From: Alphaproteobacteria bacterium
Lineage (GTDB): Bacteria > Pseudomonadota > Alphaproteobacteria > Micropepsales > Micropepsaceae
NCBI GenBank assembly: GCA_026400305.1
Contig: JAPLPI010000095.1
Span: 1 to 6,533 of the forward strand
Length of the DNA: 6,533 bases
Direction: 5' to 3'
The position numbers and the translations under genes were made by a program. This document shows positions 1-6,495 of the stretch, one piece after another (the first letter of the stretch is position 1; the number at the start of each line of letters is the position of its first letter). Under the pieces are notes generated by a model. That model was not told the origin of the DNA and made no database searches. It saw only the letters and a program-made list of their open reading frames with translations.

Positions 1-815
1 CCGGCAACTTCAACGGCCGCTATATCCATTACGGCATTCGCGAGCATGGCATGTGCGCGGCCATGAACGGCATGGCGCTGCATGGCGGTATCATTCCTTA
101 CGGCGGAACCTTCATGGTGTTTTCCGATTACTGCCGTCCCTCCATCCGCCTCGCCGCCCTGATGGGTATCCGCGTGGTGTTTGTTATGACCCATGACTCC
201 ATCGGCGTGGGCGAAGACGGCCCAACCCATCAGCCGGTCGAGCATCTGGCCGCGCTGCGCGCGATCCCCGATCTTCTGGTCATGCGCCCCGCCGACGGCG
301 TGGAAACCGCCGAATGCTGGGATCTGGCGCTGAAGAACGATAAGCGCCCCAGCCTGATCGCCTTCTCGCGCCAGGATGTGCCCACGGTGCGCGACTATCA
401 CACCAGCGAGAACCTGTCGGCCAGGGGCGCCTATGAACTGATCGGCGATGCCGATGCCAAGGTCACCTTCTTGGCCACCGGCACCGAAGTCAGCCTGGCG
501 GTCGAAGCCCGTGTGAAGCTGGCCGCCGAAGGCATCTCGTCGCGCGTCGTATCGATGCCGTGCTGGAAGCTTTTTGAAGAACAGAGCGAAGGCTATCGCC
601 GCGAGGTCCTCGGCCCCGGCACCGTCAAGGTCGCCATCGAGGCGGGCGTGCGCGTAGGCTGGGACCGTTATATCGGTTCCGACCTGCTGGGTGACGGCGG
701 CGCCTTTATCGGCATGAAAAGTTTCGGCACCAGCGGCCCCTATAAGGACGTCTATGCCAAGTTCGGCATTACCGCCGACGCCGCGGTCGCTGCGGCGAAG
801 AAACTTCTCAAGTAA
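1..815 (+). CDS. tkt: Transketolase, C-terminal part (5' end outside window)
   Basis: Transketolase moves two-carbon ketol units between sugar phosphates in the cytosol, using thiamine diphosphate, and links the pentose phosphate pathway to glycolysis. The reading frame is open from base 3 (GGC) to the TAA at 813-815, giving about 270 residues; family members are near 660, so roughly the last 40% is present. Numbered from the first full codon, the IREHGM motif near residues 12-17 holds the Glu that activates the cofactor. [16 protein letters not shown] (about 63-78) carries the His and Asp residues of the substrate site, and SRQDVP is the conserved Arg-containing substrate loop. The C-terminal domain begins around [13 protein letters not shown] and ends in a typical [18 protein letters not shown] stretch. 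No frameshift or missing key residue is seen in this part. gap follows after 14 bases, so both probably share a transcript. Any promoter lies upstream of the window. Confidence 0.97.
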   Translation, partial: GNFNGRYIHYGIREHGMCAAMNGMALHGGIIPYGGTFMVFSDYCRPSIRLAALMGIRVVFVMTHDSIGVGEDGPTHQPVEHLAALRAIPDLLVMRPADGVETAECWDLALKNDKRPSLIAFSRQDVPTVRDYHTSENLSARGAYELIGDADAKVTFLATGTEVSLAVEARVKLAAEGISSRVVSMPCWKLFEEQSEGYRREVLGPGTVKVAIEAGVRVGWDRYIGSDLLGDGGAFIGMKSFGTSGPYKDVYAKFGITADAAVAAAKKLLK

Positions 816-818
816 TTC

Positions 819-824
819 AGGAGA
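819..824 (+). promoter_or_regulatory. Ribosome binding site of gap
   Basis: AGGAGA lies five bases before the ATG at 830, in the 14-base gap after the transketolase stop. It is among the better Shine-Dalgarno matches in the window and fixes the gap start. Confidence 0.8.
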
Positions 825-829
825 ACGAC

Positions 830-1837
830 ATGGCTTTACGTGTTGCAATCAACGGCTTTGGTCGCATCGGCCGCCTGGTCCTGCGGGCCATCGTGGAATC
901 GGGCCGCCGCGATATCGAAGTCGTGGCCGTCAATGATCTGGGCTCTATCGAAACCAACGCCCATCTGCTGCGCTATGACAGCGTGCATGGCCGCTTCCCA
1001 GCCCAAGTGAGCGTGGACGGCGAGTTCATGATCGCCGCCGGCCACAAGATGAAGGTGACCGCGATCAAAAACCCGACCGAGCTTCCGCACAAGGAACTGG
1101 ACGTGGACATCGCGCTGGAATGCACCGGCATCTTCACGGCGCGCGACAAGGCCGCGCTGCACCTGCAAGCCGGCGCCAAGCGCGTGCTGATTTCTGCACC
1201 CGGCGAGAATGCCGACCTGACCGTCGTCTATGGCGTCAACCATGACAAGCTGACCAAGGACATGCTGATCGTGTCCAACGCCAGCTGCACCACCAACTGC
1301 CTGGTGCCGGTGGCCAAGGTGCTGAACGATGCCGTCGGCATTGAACGCGGTATGATGACTACCATTCACAGCTACACCAACGACCAGCCGTCGCTGGACC
1401 AGATGCACAAGGACCTGTACCGCGCCCGCGCCGCGGCGCTGTCGATGATCCCCACCTCCACCGGCGCGGCCAAGGCCGTCGGCCTGGTGCTGCCCGAGTT
1501 GAAGGGCAAGCTGGACGGCGTGTCGGTGCGCGTGCCGACCCCAAACGTTTCGCTGGTAGATTTGAAGTTCATCGCCAAAAAGACGACCAGCGCTCAGGAG
1601 ATCAACGACGCGATTAAGGGCGCCGCACTGGGCCCGCTTAAGGGCATCCTGGACGTGGTGCACGACAAACTGGTGTCGGTCGACTTCAACCACAATCCGG
1701 CCTCGTCCAGCTTCGCACTGGACCAGACCAAGGTGATGGACGGCACCTTCGTGTCGATCATGACCTGGTACGACAATGAATGGGGCTTCTCCAACCGCAT
1801 GGCCGACACGGCCATGGCGATGGGAAAACTCATCTGA
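830..1837 (+). CDS. gap: Type I glyceraldehyde-3-phosphate dehydrogenase
   Basis: This cytosolic enzyme oxidises and phosphorylates glyceraldehyde 3-phosphate to 1,3-bisphosphoglycerate with NAD(P), reversibly. The product is 335 residues, the usual length. The Rossmann fold opens with INGFGRIGR (residues 7-15), and an Asp follows in VNDLGS near residues 34-39, the position that favours NAD. The catalytic motif SNASCTTNC places the nucleophilic Cys at residue 153, with its His partner at residue 180 in TTIHSYTND. The inorganic phosphate site STGAAKA and the C-terminal [11 protein letters not shown] motif are present. The Leu-Pro pair that accompanies NAD specificity in the Bacillus enzyme is replaced by Gln-Met (SLDQMHKDL), so cofactor preference is not settled by sequence. 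The stop TGA shares one base with the pgk start, implying translational coupling. The symbol could equally be gapA or cbbG; I give the neutral gap. Confidence 0.97.
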   Translation: MALRVAINGFGRIGRLVLRAIVESGRRDIEVVAVNDLGSIETNAHLLRYDSVHGRFPAQVSVDGEFMIAAGHKMKVTAIKNPTELPHKELDVDIALECTGIFTARDKAALHLQAGAKRVLISAPGENADLTVVYGVNHDKLTKDMLIVSNASCTTNCLVPVAKVLNDAVGIERGMMTTIHSYTNDQPSLDQMHKDLYRARAAALSMIPTSTGAAKAVGLVLPELKGKLDGVSVRVPTPNVSLVDLKFIAKKTTSAQEINDAIKGAALGPLKGILDVVHDKLVSVDFNHNPASSSFALDQTKVMDGTFVSIMTWYDNEWGFSNRMADTAMAMGKLI

Positions 1838-3030
1838 TGGACTTCCGGACGCTCGATGACCTGGACGTGAAGGGAAAGCGCGTGCTGGTACGTGCCGACT
1901 TGAACGTGCCAGTCAAGGGTGGCGTCGTCACGGACGCCACCCGCGTCACGCGTCAGGCACCCACGATCAAGGAACTGGCCGACAAGGGCGCGCATGTGAT
2001 CGTGATCAGCCATTTCGACCGGCCCAAGGGCAAGGTCGTGCCGTCCATGTCGTTGCAGGTTCTAGTGGCACCCCTGTCCGAGGCCGTGGGCCGCAAGGTC
2101 GCATTCGCGAATGATTGCATTGGGCCGAAAGCGGAAGCAGCCGTCGCCGCGCTCAACGACGGCGATGTGCTGCTGCTGGAAAACACCCGCTTCCACAAGG
2201 GCGAAGAAGACAATGACGCGGGCATGGCCAAAGAGCTGGCCGCGCTGGGCGACATCTTCGTCAATGACGCCTTCAGCGCCGCGCACCGCGCCCATGCTTC
2301 CACCGAAGGCGTAGCGCATCTTCTGCCCAATGCGGCCGGCCGCTCCATGCAGGCTGAGCTGAGCCATCTGGAAAAAGCGCTGAGCAACCCCAAGCGCCCG
2401 CTGCTGGCGGTGATCGGCGGCGCCAAGGTCTCCACCAAGATCGCATTGCTGGAAAATCTGGTGGCGCGCGTCGAGACACTGGTGATCGGCGGCGCCATGG
2501 CCAACACCTTTCTGGCCGCCGAAGGCGTGAAGGTCGGCAAATCGCTCTACGAGCCCGATCACATGGAAACCGCGCGCAAGATCATCCATGCCGCCAATGA
2601 AGCCGGCGCCGCTATCCTGCTGCCCACCGACGTGGTGGTGACGAAAGAATTCAAGGTCGGTGCCGCCCATCGCACCTGCCCGGTGTCGGACATTGCGGCA
2701 GACGAGATGGTGCTGGATGTCGGTCCCGACTCCATCAAAGCCTTCGAAAACCGCCTCGCCGGCACCCGCACACTGGTATGGAACGGCCCCTTCGGCGCGT
2801 TCGAGACCCAGCCCTTCGACGCCGGTACGGTCGCCGCAGCCAGGGCCGTGGCCGATGCAACAAAAAAGAGGCAACTGTTGAGCGTGGCGGGCGGCGGCGA
2901 TACCGTCGCAGCCTTGACCCATGCTGGCGTGGAAGACGACTTCACCTATGTCTCGACCGCGGGCGGAGCCTTCCTGGAATGGCTGGAAGGCAAGAGCCTT
3001 CCCGGCGTAGACGCATTGACTGGTAAATAA
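1837..3030 (+). CDS. pgk: Phosphoglycerate kinase
   Basis: PGK transfers the acyl phosphate of 1,3-bisphosphoglycerate to ADP, giving ATP and 3-phosphoglycerate, and runs backwards in gluconeogenesis. I start it at the ATG at 1837, whose A is the last base of the gap stop (TGATG). This gives 397 residues, the usual length, beginning [19 protein letters not shown]. An upstream in-frame ATG at 1780 would only add translated gap sequence. Substrate-site motifs are RADLNVP (19-25), Arg36, SHFDRPKG (58-65) and LENTRF (114-119). Nucleotide-side motifs are GGAKVSTK (194-201), WNGPFGAFE (315-323) and GGGDTV (352-357). All key residues are intact. The second motif reads SHFDRP where many bacteria have SHLGRP. 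Only a weak GGGA (1822-1825) lies upstream, so translation probably depends on ribosomes finishing gap. fba follows after 22 bases. Confidence 0.97.
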   Translation: MDFRTLDDLDVKGKRVLVRADLNVPVKGGVVTDATRVTRQAPTIKELADKGAHVIVISHFDRPKGKVVPSMSLQVLVAPLSEAVGRKVAFANDCIGPKAEAAVAALNDGDVLLLENTRFHKGEEDNDAGMAKELAALGDIFVNDAFSAAHRAHASTEGVAHLLPNAAGRSMQAELSHLEKALSNPKRPLLAVIGGAKVSTKIALLENLVARVETLVIGGAMANTFLAAEGVKVGKSLYEPDHMETARKIIHAANEAGAAILLPTDVVVTKEFKVGAAHRTCPVSDIAADEMVLDVGPDSIKAFENRLAGTRTLVWNGPFGAFETQPFDAGTVAAARAVADATKKRQLLSVAGGGDTVAALTHAGVEDDFTYVSTAGGAFLEWLEGKSLPGVDALTGK

Positions 3031-3041
3031 GGGCGGCAAAC

Positions 3042-3047
3042 AGAGAG
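3042..3047 (+). promoter_or_regulatory. Ribosome binding site deciding the fba start
   Basis: The purine run AGAGAG ends five bases before the ATG at 3053. An in-frame GTG at 3047 overlaps this run and would add only two residues (Met-Thr). The spacing to the ATG makes 3053 the better start, although GGGCGG at 3031-3036 could serve the GTG. Confidence 0.55.
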
Positions 3048-3052
3048 TGACG

Positions 3053-4096
3053 ATGAACCTGGATGAACTGAACAAGATCGCCAACAAGATGGTCGCGCCC
3101 GGCAAGGGCATCCTGGCGGCCGATGAATCCACCGGTACCATCCAGAAGCGCTTTGACAAAATCGGCGTGAAAAACAATGAGGACAATCGCCGCGACTATC
3201 GCGAGCTGTTGTTCCGCACCGACACGGCGATGAAGCAGCATATCGGCGGCGTCATCCTGTTCGACGAGACCATTCGCCAGAAGGCCAAGGACGGCACGCC
3301 CCTAGTCAAGCTGATCGAAGCGGCGGGCTCGGTCCCCGGTATCAAGGTGGACAAGGGCGCCAAGCCGCTGGCCGGTGCGGCGGACGGCGATACCATCACC
3401 GAAGGCCTGGACGGGCTGCGCGAACGCTTTGTCGAATATCACAAGCTGGGCGCGCGCTTTGCCAAGTGGCGCGGCGTTTACGAGATCGGCGCGGGCGGCA
3501 ACGGCATGCCCACCACCAGCCACAATGCCACCCATGCCAATGCGCATGCCCTGGCCCGCTATGCGGCGATGGCGCAGGAAAACGGCATCGTGCCGATCGT
3601 CGAGCCGGAACTTCTGATGGACGGCGCGCACACCATCGAGTCCTGCGAAGGCACCACCGAATGGATCCTGAAGGAAGTCTTCCAAGAGCTGTATTTTGCC
3701 AATGTGAAGCTGGAAGGCATGATCCTGAAGCCCAACATGGTGGTGCCTGGTAAGAAGTGCCCCAAGCAAAACAGTATCGAGGAAGTTGCCGAGCGCACCA
3801 TCAAGGTTCTGAAGCGCTGCGTGCCGGGCGCGGTGCCGGGCATCGCCTTCCTGTCGGGCGGCCAGTCGGACGAGGAAGCCACTGCGCATCTGTCCACCAT
3901 GAACGCCATCGGCAACTTGCCCTGGGCGCTGACTTTCTCCTATGGCCGCGCCCTGCAGGCCGCGCCGCAGGCCGCCTGGTCGGGCAAGGCAGAAAATGTC
4001 GCCGCCGGACAGGCCGCTTTCGCCCATCGCGCCGCCATGAACAGCCTGGCGTCCCTGGGCAAGTGGACCCAAGCAGCCGAAAAGAAAGCGACTTGA
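3053..4096 (+). CDS. fba: Class I fructose-bisphosphate aldolase
   Basis: This cytosolic enzyme reversibly splits fructose 1,6-bisphosphate into dihydroxyacetone phosphate and glyceraldehyde 3-phosphate through a Schiff base, without metal. From ATG 3053 the protein has 347 residues; a GTG at 3047 would give 349. [18 protein letters not shown] near the N terminus is the classic class I signature containing the active-site Asp. FAKWR carries Lys138, IVEPELL carries Glu184 and Glu186, and [10 protein letters not shown] carries the Schiff-base Lys226 (numbered from ATG 3053). Phosphate-binding [10 protein letters not shown] and FSYGRALQ follow. It ends in [10 protein letters not shown], without the C-terminal Tyr tail of animal aldolases. 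The class I form, rather than the class II zinc enzyme common in Calvin cycle operons, favours a general glycolytic or gluconeogenic role. Its last four bases overlap the next gene. Confidence 0.96.
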   Translation: MNLDELNKIANKMVAPGKGILAADESTGTIQKRFDKIGVKNNEDNRRDYRELLFRTDTAMKQHIGGVILFDETIRQKAKDGTPLVKLIEAAGSVPGIKVDKGAKPLAGAADGDTITEGLDGLRERFVEYHKLGARFAKWRGVYEIGAGGNGMPTTSHNATHANAHALARYAAMAQENGIVPIVEPELLMDGAHTIESCEGTTEWILKEVFQELYFANVKLEGMILKPNMVVPGKKCPKQNSIEEVAERTIKVLKRCVPGAVPGIAFLSGGQSDEEATAHLSTMNAIGNLPWALTFSYGRALQAAPQAAWSGKAENVAAGQAAFAHRAAMNSLASLGKWTQAAEKKAT

Positions 4097-4710
4097 GCGA
4101 CTGCAGACTTTATCTGATTTCGCCGCCGAAGCTCTCGGCGACGAATTTTTTGGGTCCGCTGCAGGAAGCGTTGGCCGACAGCGATGTCGCGTCTTTCCAG
4201 CTGCGCCTAAAAGATGTCAGCGACGACGAGATCCGCCGCGCCACCGACACGCTGCGTCCCATCGTGCAGGCCGCCGGCACCGCCTTTATTCTCAATGACC
4301 GCCCTGACCTGGCCGCCGAACTGGGCTGCGACGGCGTGCATGTCGGCCAGGAAGACGCCTCGTACGACCAGGCGCGCGCCGCCCTGCCAAACGGCATTGT
4401 CGGCGTCACCTGCCATGACAGCCGGCACCTGGCGATGGAAGCGGCGGAAGCCGGCGCCGACTATGTCGCCTTCGGCGCTTTCTTTCCCACCCGGACAAAA
4501 GAGCCCAGGACCCAGGCCGATATCGAATTACTTCGCTGGTGGGGCAAGATGATGGTGGTCCCGTGCGTCGCCATCGGTGGCATCACGGTCCAGAACGCTC
4601 CGGCGCTGGTCGCGGCAGGCGCCGACTTCCTCGCCGTCGCTGCCGGAGTGTGGGAGCATGGCGAAGGCCCGCGCGAGGCGGTGCGCCAGTTCAACGCGCT
4701 GTTCGCATGA
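4093..4710 (+). CDS. thiE: Thiamine phosphate synthase (ThiE/TenI family)
   Basis: ThiE condenses hydroxymethylpyrimidine diphosphate with thiazole phosphate to give thiamine monophosphate, the precursor of the transketolase cofactor. The start is a TTG at 4093 within TTGA, whose TGA ends fba. No in-frame ATG lies near, and the family-like N terminus CRLYLISPP begins at residue 4, so TTG is well supported. The 205 residues match the family length. The beta/alpha-barrel motifs, in order, are FQLRLK (35-40), ILNDRPDLA (66-74), DGVHVGQED (80-88), GVTCHD (104-109), [15 protein letters not shown] (122-136) and VAIGGIT (159-165). Asn68, Asp69, Asp88, Thr133, Thr135 and Lys136 match positions that bind the pyrimidine and phosphates in characterised ThiE. 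This argues for a true synthase over the TenI branch, but the two families share a fold and the call needs a tree. No other thi genes are in view, and the overlap leaves no room for a thiamine riboswitch directly upstream. Confidence 0.85.
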   Translation: MSDCRLYLISPPKLSATNFLGPLQEALADSDVASFQLRLKDVSDDEIRRATDTLRPIVQAAGTAFILNDRPDLAAELGCDGVHVGQEDASYDQARAALPNGIVGVTCHDSRHLAMEAAEAGADYVAFGAFFPTRTKEPRTQADIELLRWWGKMMVVPCVAIGGITVQNAPALVAAGADFLAVAAGVWEHGEGPREAVRQFNALFA

Positions 4711-4723
4711 TTGCCAAGCACCA

Positions 4724-5020
4724 ATGAGAGAGAGGCTGCTCGGCTTCACCTTCCTGGGCGTGCTGGTCGCCTATGCCGTCAATCTCGCCGCGGACTGGGT
4801 CCATGCCCGCCTCTTCGCGGAGTCCCTCTGGTTCCAGGCCCATTGGTACATCCCCTTCGTGACCGTGCCCGTGACCGCGCTGCTAGCCCTTGGCTTCGCC
4901 TGCGGCCTGTTTCGGCCATCCGGCCCGCGCTGGGCCGATGGCATGGCCCTTATGGTTATTGCCCTGCTGGTCTACTGCACCCTGGGCGCGGGCTATTCCT
5001 GCTGGCATTACTGCTTCTAG
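4724..5020 (+). CDS. Small hypothetical membrane protein (98 residues)
   Basis: I do not recognise a family. The ATG at 4724 is 13 bases after the thiE stop; there is no in-frame start closer to thiE, and no clear Shine-Dalgarno sequence, so translation probably relies on reinitiation after thiE. The protein has three hydrophobic stretches consistent with membrane helices: about residues 5-23, 41-63 and 74-91. They are separated by a loop with Asp, His and Arg (24-29) and one with RPSGPRW (64-70). It is rich in Trp (25, 36, 41, 70, 94), and ends in YSCWHYCF, with Cys93 and Cys97 flanking Trp-His-Tyr; Cys60 and Cys85 are also present. Charge placement is mixed and does not fix topology. The GC-rich codon pattern and the smooth fit between thiE and efp suggest a real gene, but conservation cannot be judged here. 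Function is unknown. Confidence 0.65.
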   Translation: MRERLLGFTFLGVLVAYAVNLAADWVHARLFAESLWFQAHWYIPFVTVPVTALLALGFACGLFRPSGPRWADGMALMVIALLVYCTLGAGYSCWHYCF

Positions 5021-5067
5021 ACTGGTATCACCCGCCCGCTCTTTGAACCTGCTAAACCTTCACCAAC

Positions 5068-5090
5068 GCCCCCAGGAGGGGCGCATCCCC
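5068..5090 (+). promoter_or_regulatory. Alternative hairpins over the efp ribosome binding site
   Basis: GCCCC (5068-5072) can pair with GGGGC (5078-5082), putting part of the AGGAGG in a five-base-pair, five-base-loop hairpin. The same GGGG (5078-5081) can instead pair with CCCC (5087-5090) just before the start codon. The two pairings exclude each other and both touch the ribosome binding site. The pairing is visible in the sequence; a regulatory role is inferred, and short GC stems arise by chance in GC-rich DNA. Confidence 0.3.
5074..5079 (+). promoter_or_regulatory. Ribosome binding site of efp
   Basis: A full AGGAGG, continuing as GG to 5081, lies 12 bases before the ATG at 5092, somewhat further than usual. 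It is the strongest Shine-Dalgarno match in the window and fits an independently translated, highly expressed gene. Confidence 0.75.
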
Positions 5091-5091
5091 C

Positions 5092-5661
5092 ATGTCCAAG
5101 ATCACCGGCAACGAAATCAGTCCCGGCACCCTGATCAACTACGAAGGCGGCCTGTGGATCGCGGTGAAGACCGTCAAGGTCAAGCCTGGCAAGGGCGGCG
5201 CCTACAATCAGGTCGAACTCAAGAACATAACCACCGGCACCAAGCTGAACCAGCGCTTCCGCTCCGACGAAGCGGTGGACGAAGCCATCCTGGACAAGAA
5301 GGACTTCCAGTTCCTCTACGCCAATGACGACATGCTAACCTTCATGGATATGGAGAATTACGAGCAGATCGAACTGGCGGTGGATTTTGTCGGCGAAGAC
5401 CAGGCCAAGTTCCTGCAGGACGGGATGAAGACCCTCGTGAACCTGTACGAAGGCCGGCCCATCGGCATCAAGCTGCCGGTGCAAGTCACTTTGCTGGTGG
5501 CCGAGGCCGATCCGGTGATGAAGGGCGGCACCGCCGCCCCGTCCTACAAGACCGCCGTGCTGGAAAATGGCCTGAAGCTCCAGGTGCCGCCCTTCATCGG
5601 CGCGGGCGAGAAAATCATCGTCGCCACCGAAGACGGCTCCTATGTGCGCAGGGCGGACTAG
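5092..5661 (+). CDS. efp: Translation elongation factor P
   Basis: EF-P binds ribosomes stalled on consecutive prolines, between the P and E sites, and helps form the peptide bond. The 189 residues match the family length and its three beta-barrel domains: an N-terminal KOW-like domain (about 1-65), a middle OB domain (about 66-128) and a C-terminal OB domain (about 129-189). The domain I loop reads KPGKGGAY with Lys34 at the tip, the residue that EpmA/EpmB modify with beta-lysine in E. coli. No modification gene is in view, so the modification type here is open. [13 protein letters not shown] and the late [13 protein letters not shown] stretch belong to the conserved C-terminal domain. The strong ribosome binding site and 71-base leader set it apart from the sugar-enzyme genes upstream. 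The phosphatase gene follows after two bases, so those two are probably co-transcribed. Confidence 0.97.
   Translation: MSKITGNEISPGTLINYEGGLWIAVKTVKVKPGKGGAYNQVELKNITTGTKLNQRFRSDEAVDEAILDKKDFQFLYANDDMLTFMDMENYEQIELAVDFVGEDQAKFLQDGMKTLVNLYEGRPIGIKLPVQVTLLVAEADPVMKGGTAAPSYKTAVLENGLKLQVPPFIGAGEKIIVATEDGSYVRRAD
5650..5657 (+). promoter_or_regulatory. Ribosome binding site of the SuhB-like gene
   Basis: AGGGCGGA, inside the last codons of efp, ends six bases before the ATG at 5664. It supports that start and indicates translation linked to the end of efp. Confidence 0.5.
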
Positions 5662-5663
5662 CC

Positions 5664-6467
5664 ATGGCCTATATCTCCCCTGCCCTGAATGTGATGGTCG
5701 CCGCCGCCCGCAAGGCTGGCCGCCCGCTGGTCCGCGACTTCAATGAGCTGGAAAATCTCCAGATCTCGATGAAGGGCCCAGCCGACTTCGTCACCTCTGC
5801 CGACAAGCGCACCGAAAAAATCCTAATCGAAGAATTGTCCAAGGCCCGTCCCGGCTATGGCTTTTTGGGCGAGGAAGGCGGCGCGATCCAGGGCGCCGAC
5901 AAGACCCACCGCTTTATCATCGATCCGATCGACGGCACCACCAACTTCATGCACGGCATTCCGCACTTCGCCATCTCCATTGGTCTGGAGCGGGAAGGCC
6001 AGATGGTATCGGGCGTGATCTACAATCCCGTCACCGACGATCTCTACACCGCCGAGAAGGGCCATGGCGCCTATCTCAACAACAAGCGGTTGCGCGTCGC
6101 CGCCCGCAAGGAGCTGGCGCCGTCGGTGATCGCCACCGGCTTGCCCTTCCTGGGAAAGGAAGGTCATGCCCGCGCCGCCGCCGAAATGGCCGAGGTTATG
6201 AACGTCACCGCCGGCATCCGCCGCTTCGGTTCAGCATCGCTGGATCTGGCCTATGTCGCGGCCGGTCGTTTCGACGGCTTCTGGGAACACAGCCTCCAAT
6301 CCTGGGACATCGCGGCGGGCATCGTGCTGGTGCGCGAGGCGGGCGGCATGATCACCGACCTGCGCGGCGGTGCCGAGATGCTGACCCAGGGCACGGTGCT
6401 GGCGGCCAACGAAAACCTGCATCCGCAGCGTCTCAAGCTGCTGAAGGCCACCAAGGCGTCGGCGTAA
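5664..6467 (+). CDS. suhB: Inositol monophosphatase family protein, SuhB-like
   Basis: The protein belongs to the magnesium-dependent inositol monophosphatase family, which hydrolyses inositol 1-phosphate and related sugar or nucleotide phosphates in the cytosol. E. coli SuhB also joins the Nus transcription complex on rRNA operons. It has 267 residues, the SuhB length. DFVTSADKRTE (41-51) precedes the metal ligands: Glu70 in GEEGG, Asp87 and Asp90 in IDPIDGTTNF (86-95), and Asp215 in SWDIAAG (213-219). GSASLDLAYVAAGRFDGFWE (189-208) is the family's second signature region. All metal ligands are present, so it should be active. The start at 5664 lies two bases after the efp stop. Family members with other substrates, such as CysQ or histidinol-phosphate phosphatase, look alike at motif level. 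The length and the wording around IDPIDGTTNFMHG favour SuhB, but the substrate is not proven. Confidence 0.88.
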   Translation: MAYISPALNVMVAAARKAGRPLVRDFNELENLQISMKGPADFVTSADKRTEKILIEELSKARPGYGFLGEEGGAIQGADKTHRFIIDPIDGTTNFMHGIPHFAISIGLEREGQMVSGVIYNPVTDDLYTAEKGHGAYLNNKRLRVAARKELAPSVIATGLPFLGKEGHARAAAEMAEVMNVTAGIRRFGSASLDLAYVAAGRFDGFWEHSLQSWDIAAGIVLVREAGGMITDLRGGAEMLTQGTVLAANENLHPQRLKLLKATKASA

Positions 6468-6481
6468 GCCGGAGCGGCTTT
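6466..6481 (+). terminator. Weak intrinsic terminator candidate after the SuhB-like gene
   Basis: AAGCCG (6466-6471) pairs with CGGCTT (6475-6480) around a three-base GAG loop, starting within the stop codon and followed by only a short T run (6479-6481). The position at the operon end fits a terminator, but the stem is short and the U tract poor, so Rho-dependent ending is equally likely. Confidence 0.35.
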
Positions 6482-6495
6482 CAAAAAGCGCCTGC

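Noticed and set aside
836..1693. A 285-codon open frame on the - strand, antisense to gap
   Set aside because: Same composition artefact: a His/Gly/Val-rich product with no motifs, fully covered by an intact GapDH gene.
1780..1836. An upstream ATG for pgk
   Set aside because: It would prepend 19 residues of translated gap sequence; the PGK family N terminus starts at the ATG at 1837.
2062..3186. A 374-codon open frame on the - strand, antisense to pgk and the start of fba
   Set aside because: Long antisense frames are common opposite GC-rich genes. Its translation is rich in Gly, His, Gln and Arg with no family motif, while the + strand encodes a complete PGK.
3302..4072. A 256-codon open frame on the - strand, antisense to fba
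   Set aside because: Shadow of the aldolase gene in a GC-rich genome; no recognisable motif or ribosome binding site.
3757..4092. A longer upstream version of the thiE frame
   Set aside because: The extension is an Arg/Gly-rich out-of-frame translation of fba. ThiE similarity begins right after the TTG at 4093, and the 205-residue product has the family length.
4060..4092. A thiamine diphosphate riboswitch before thiE
   Set aside because: thiE overlaps fba by four bases, so there is no untranslated leader that could hold one, and no conserved core was seen.
4577..4723. A longer upstream version of the small membrane protein
   Set aside because: The added residues are a shadow of the thiE 3' end, with many Arg, Ser and Pro. 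The hydrophobic character starts only after the ATG at 4724.
5021..5091. A separate promoter for efp
   Set aside because: A TTGAAC at 5043-5048 resembles a -35 box, but no -10-like sequence lies 16-18 bases downstream, so a promoter is not supported by sequence.
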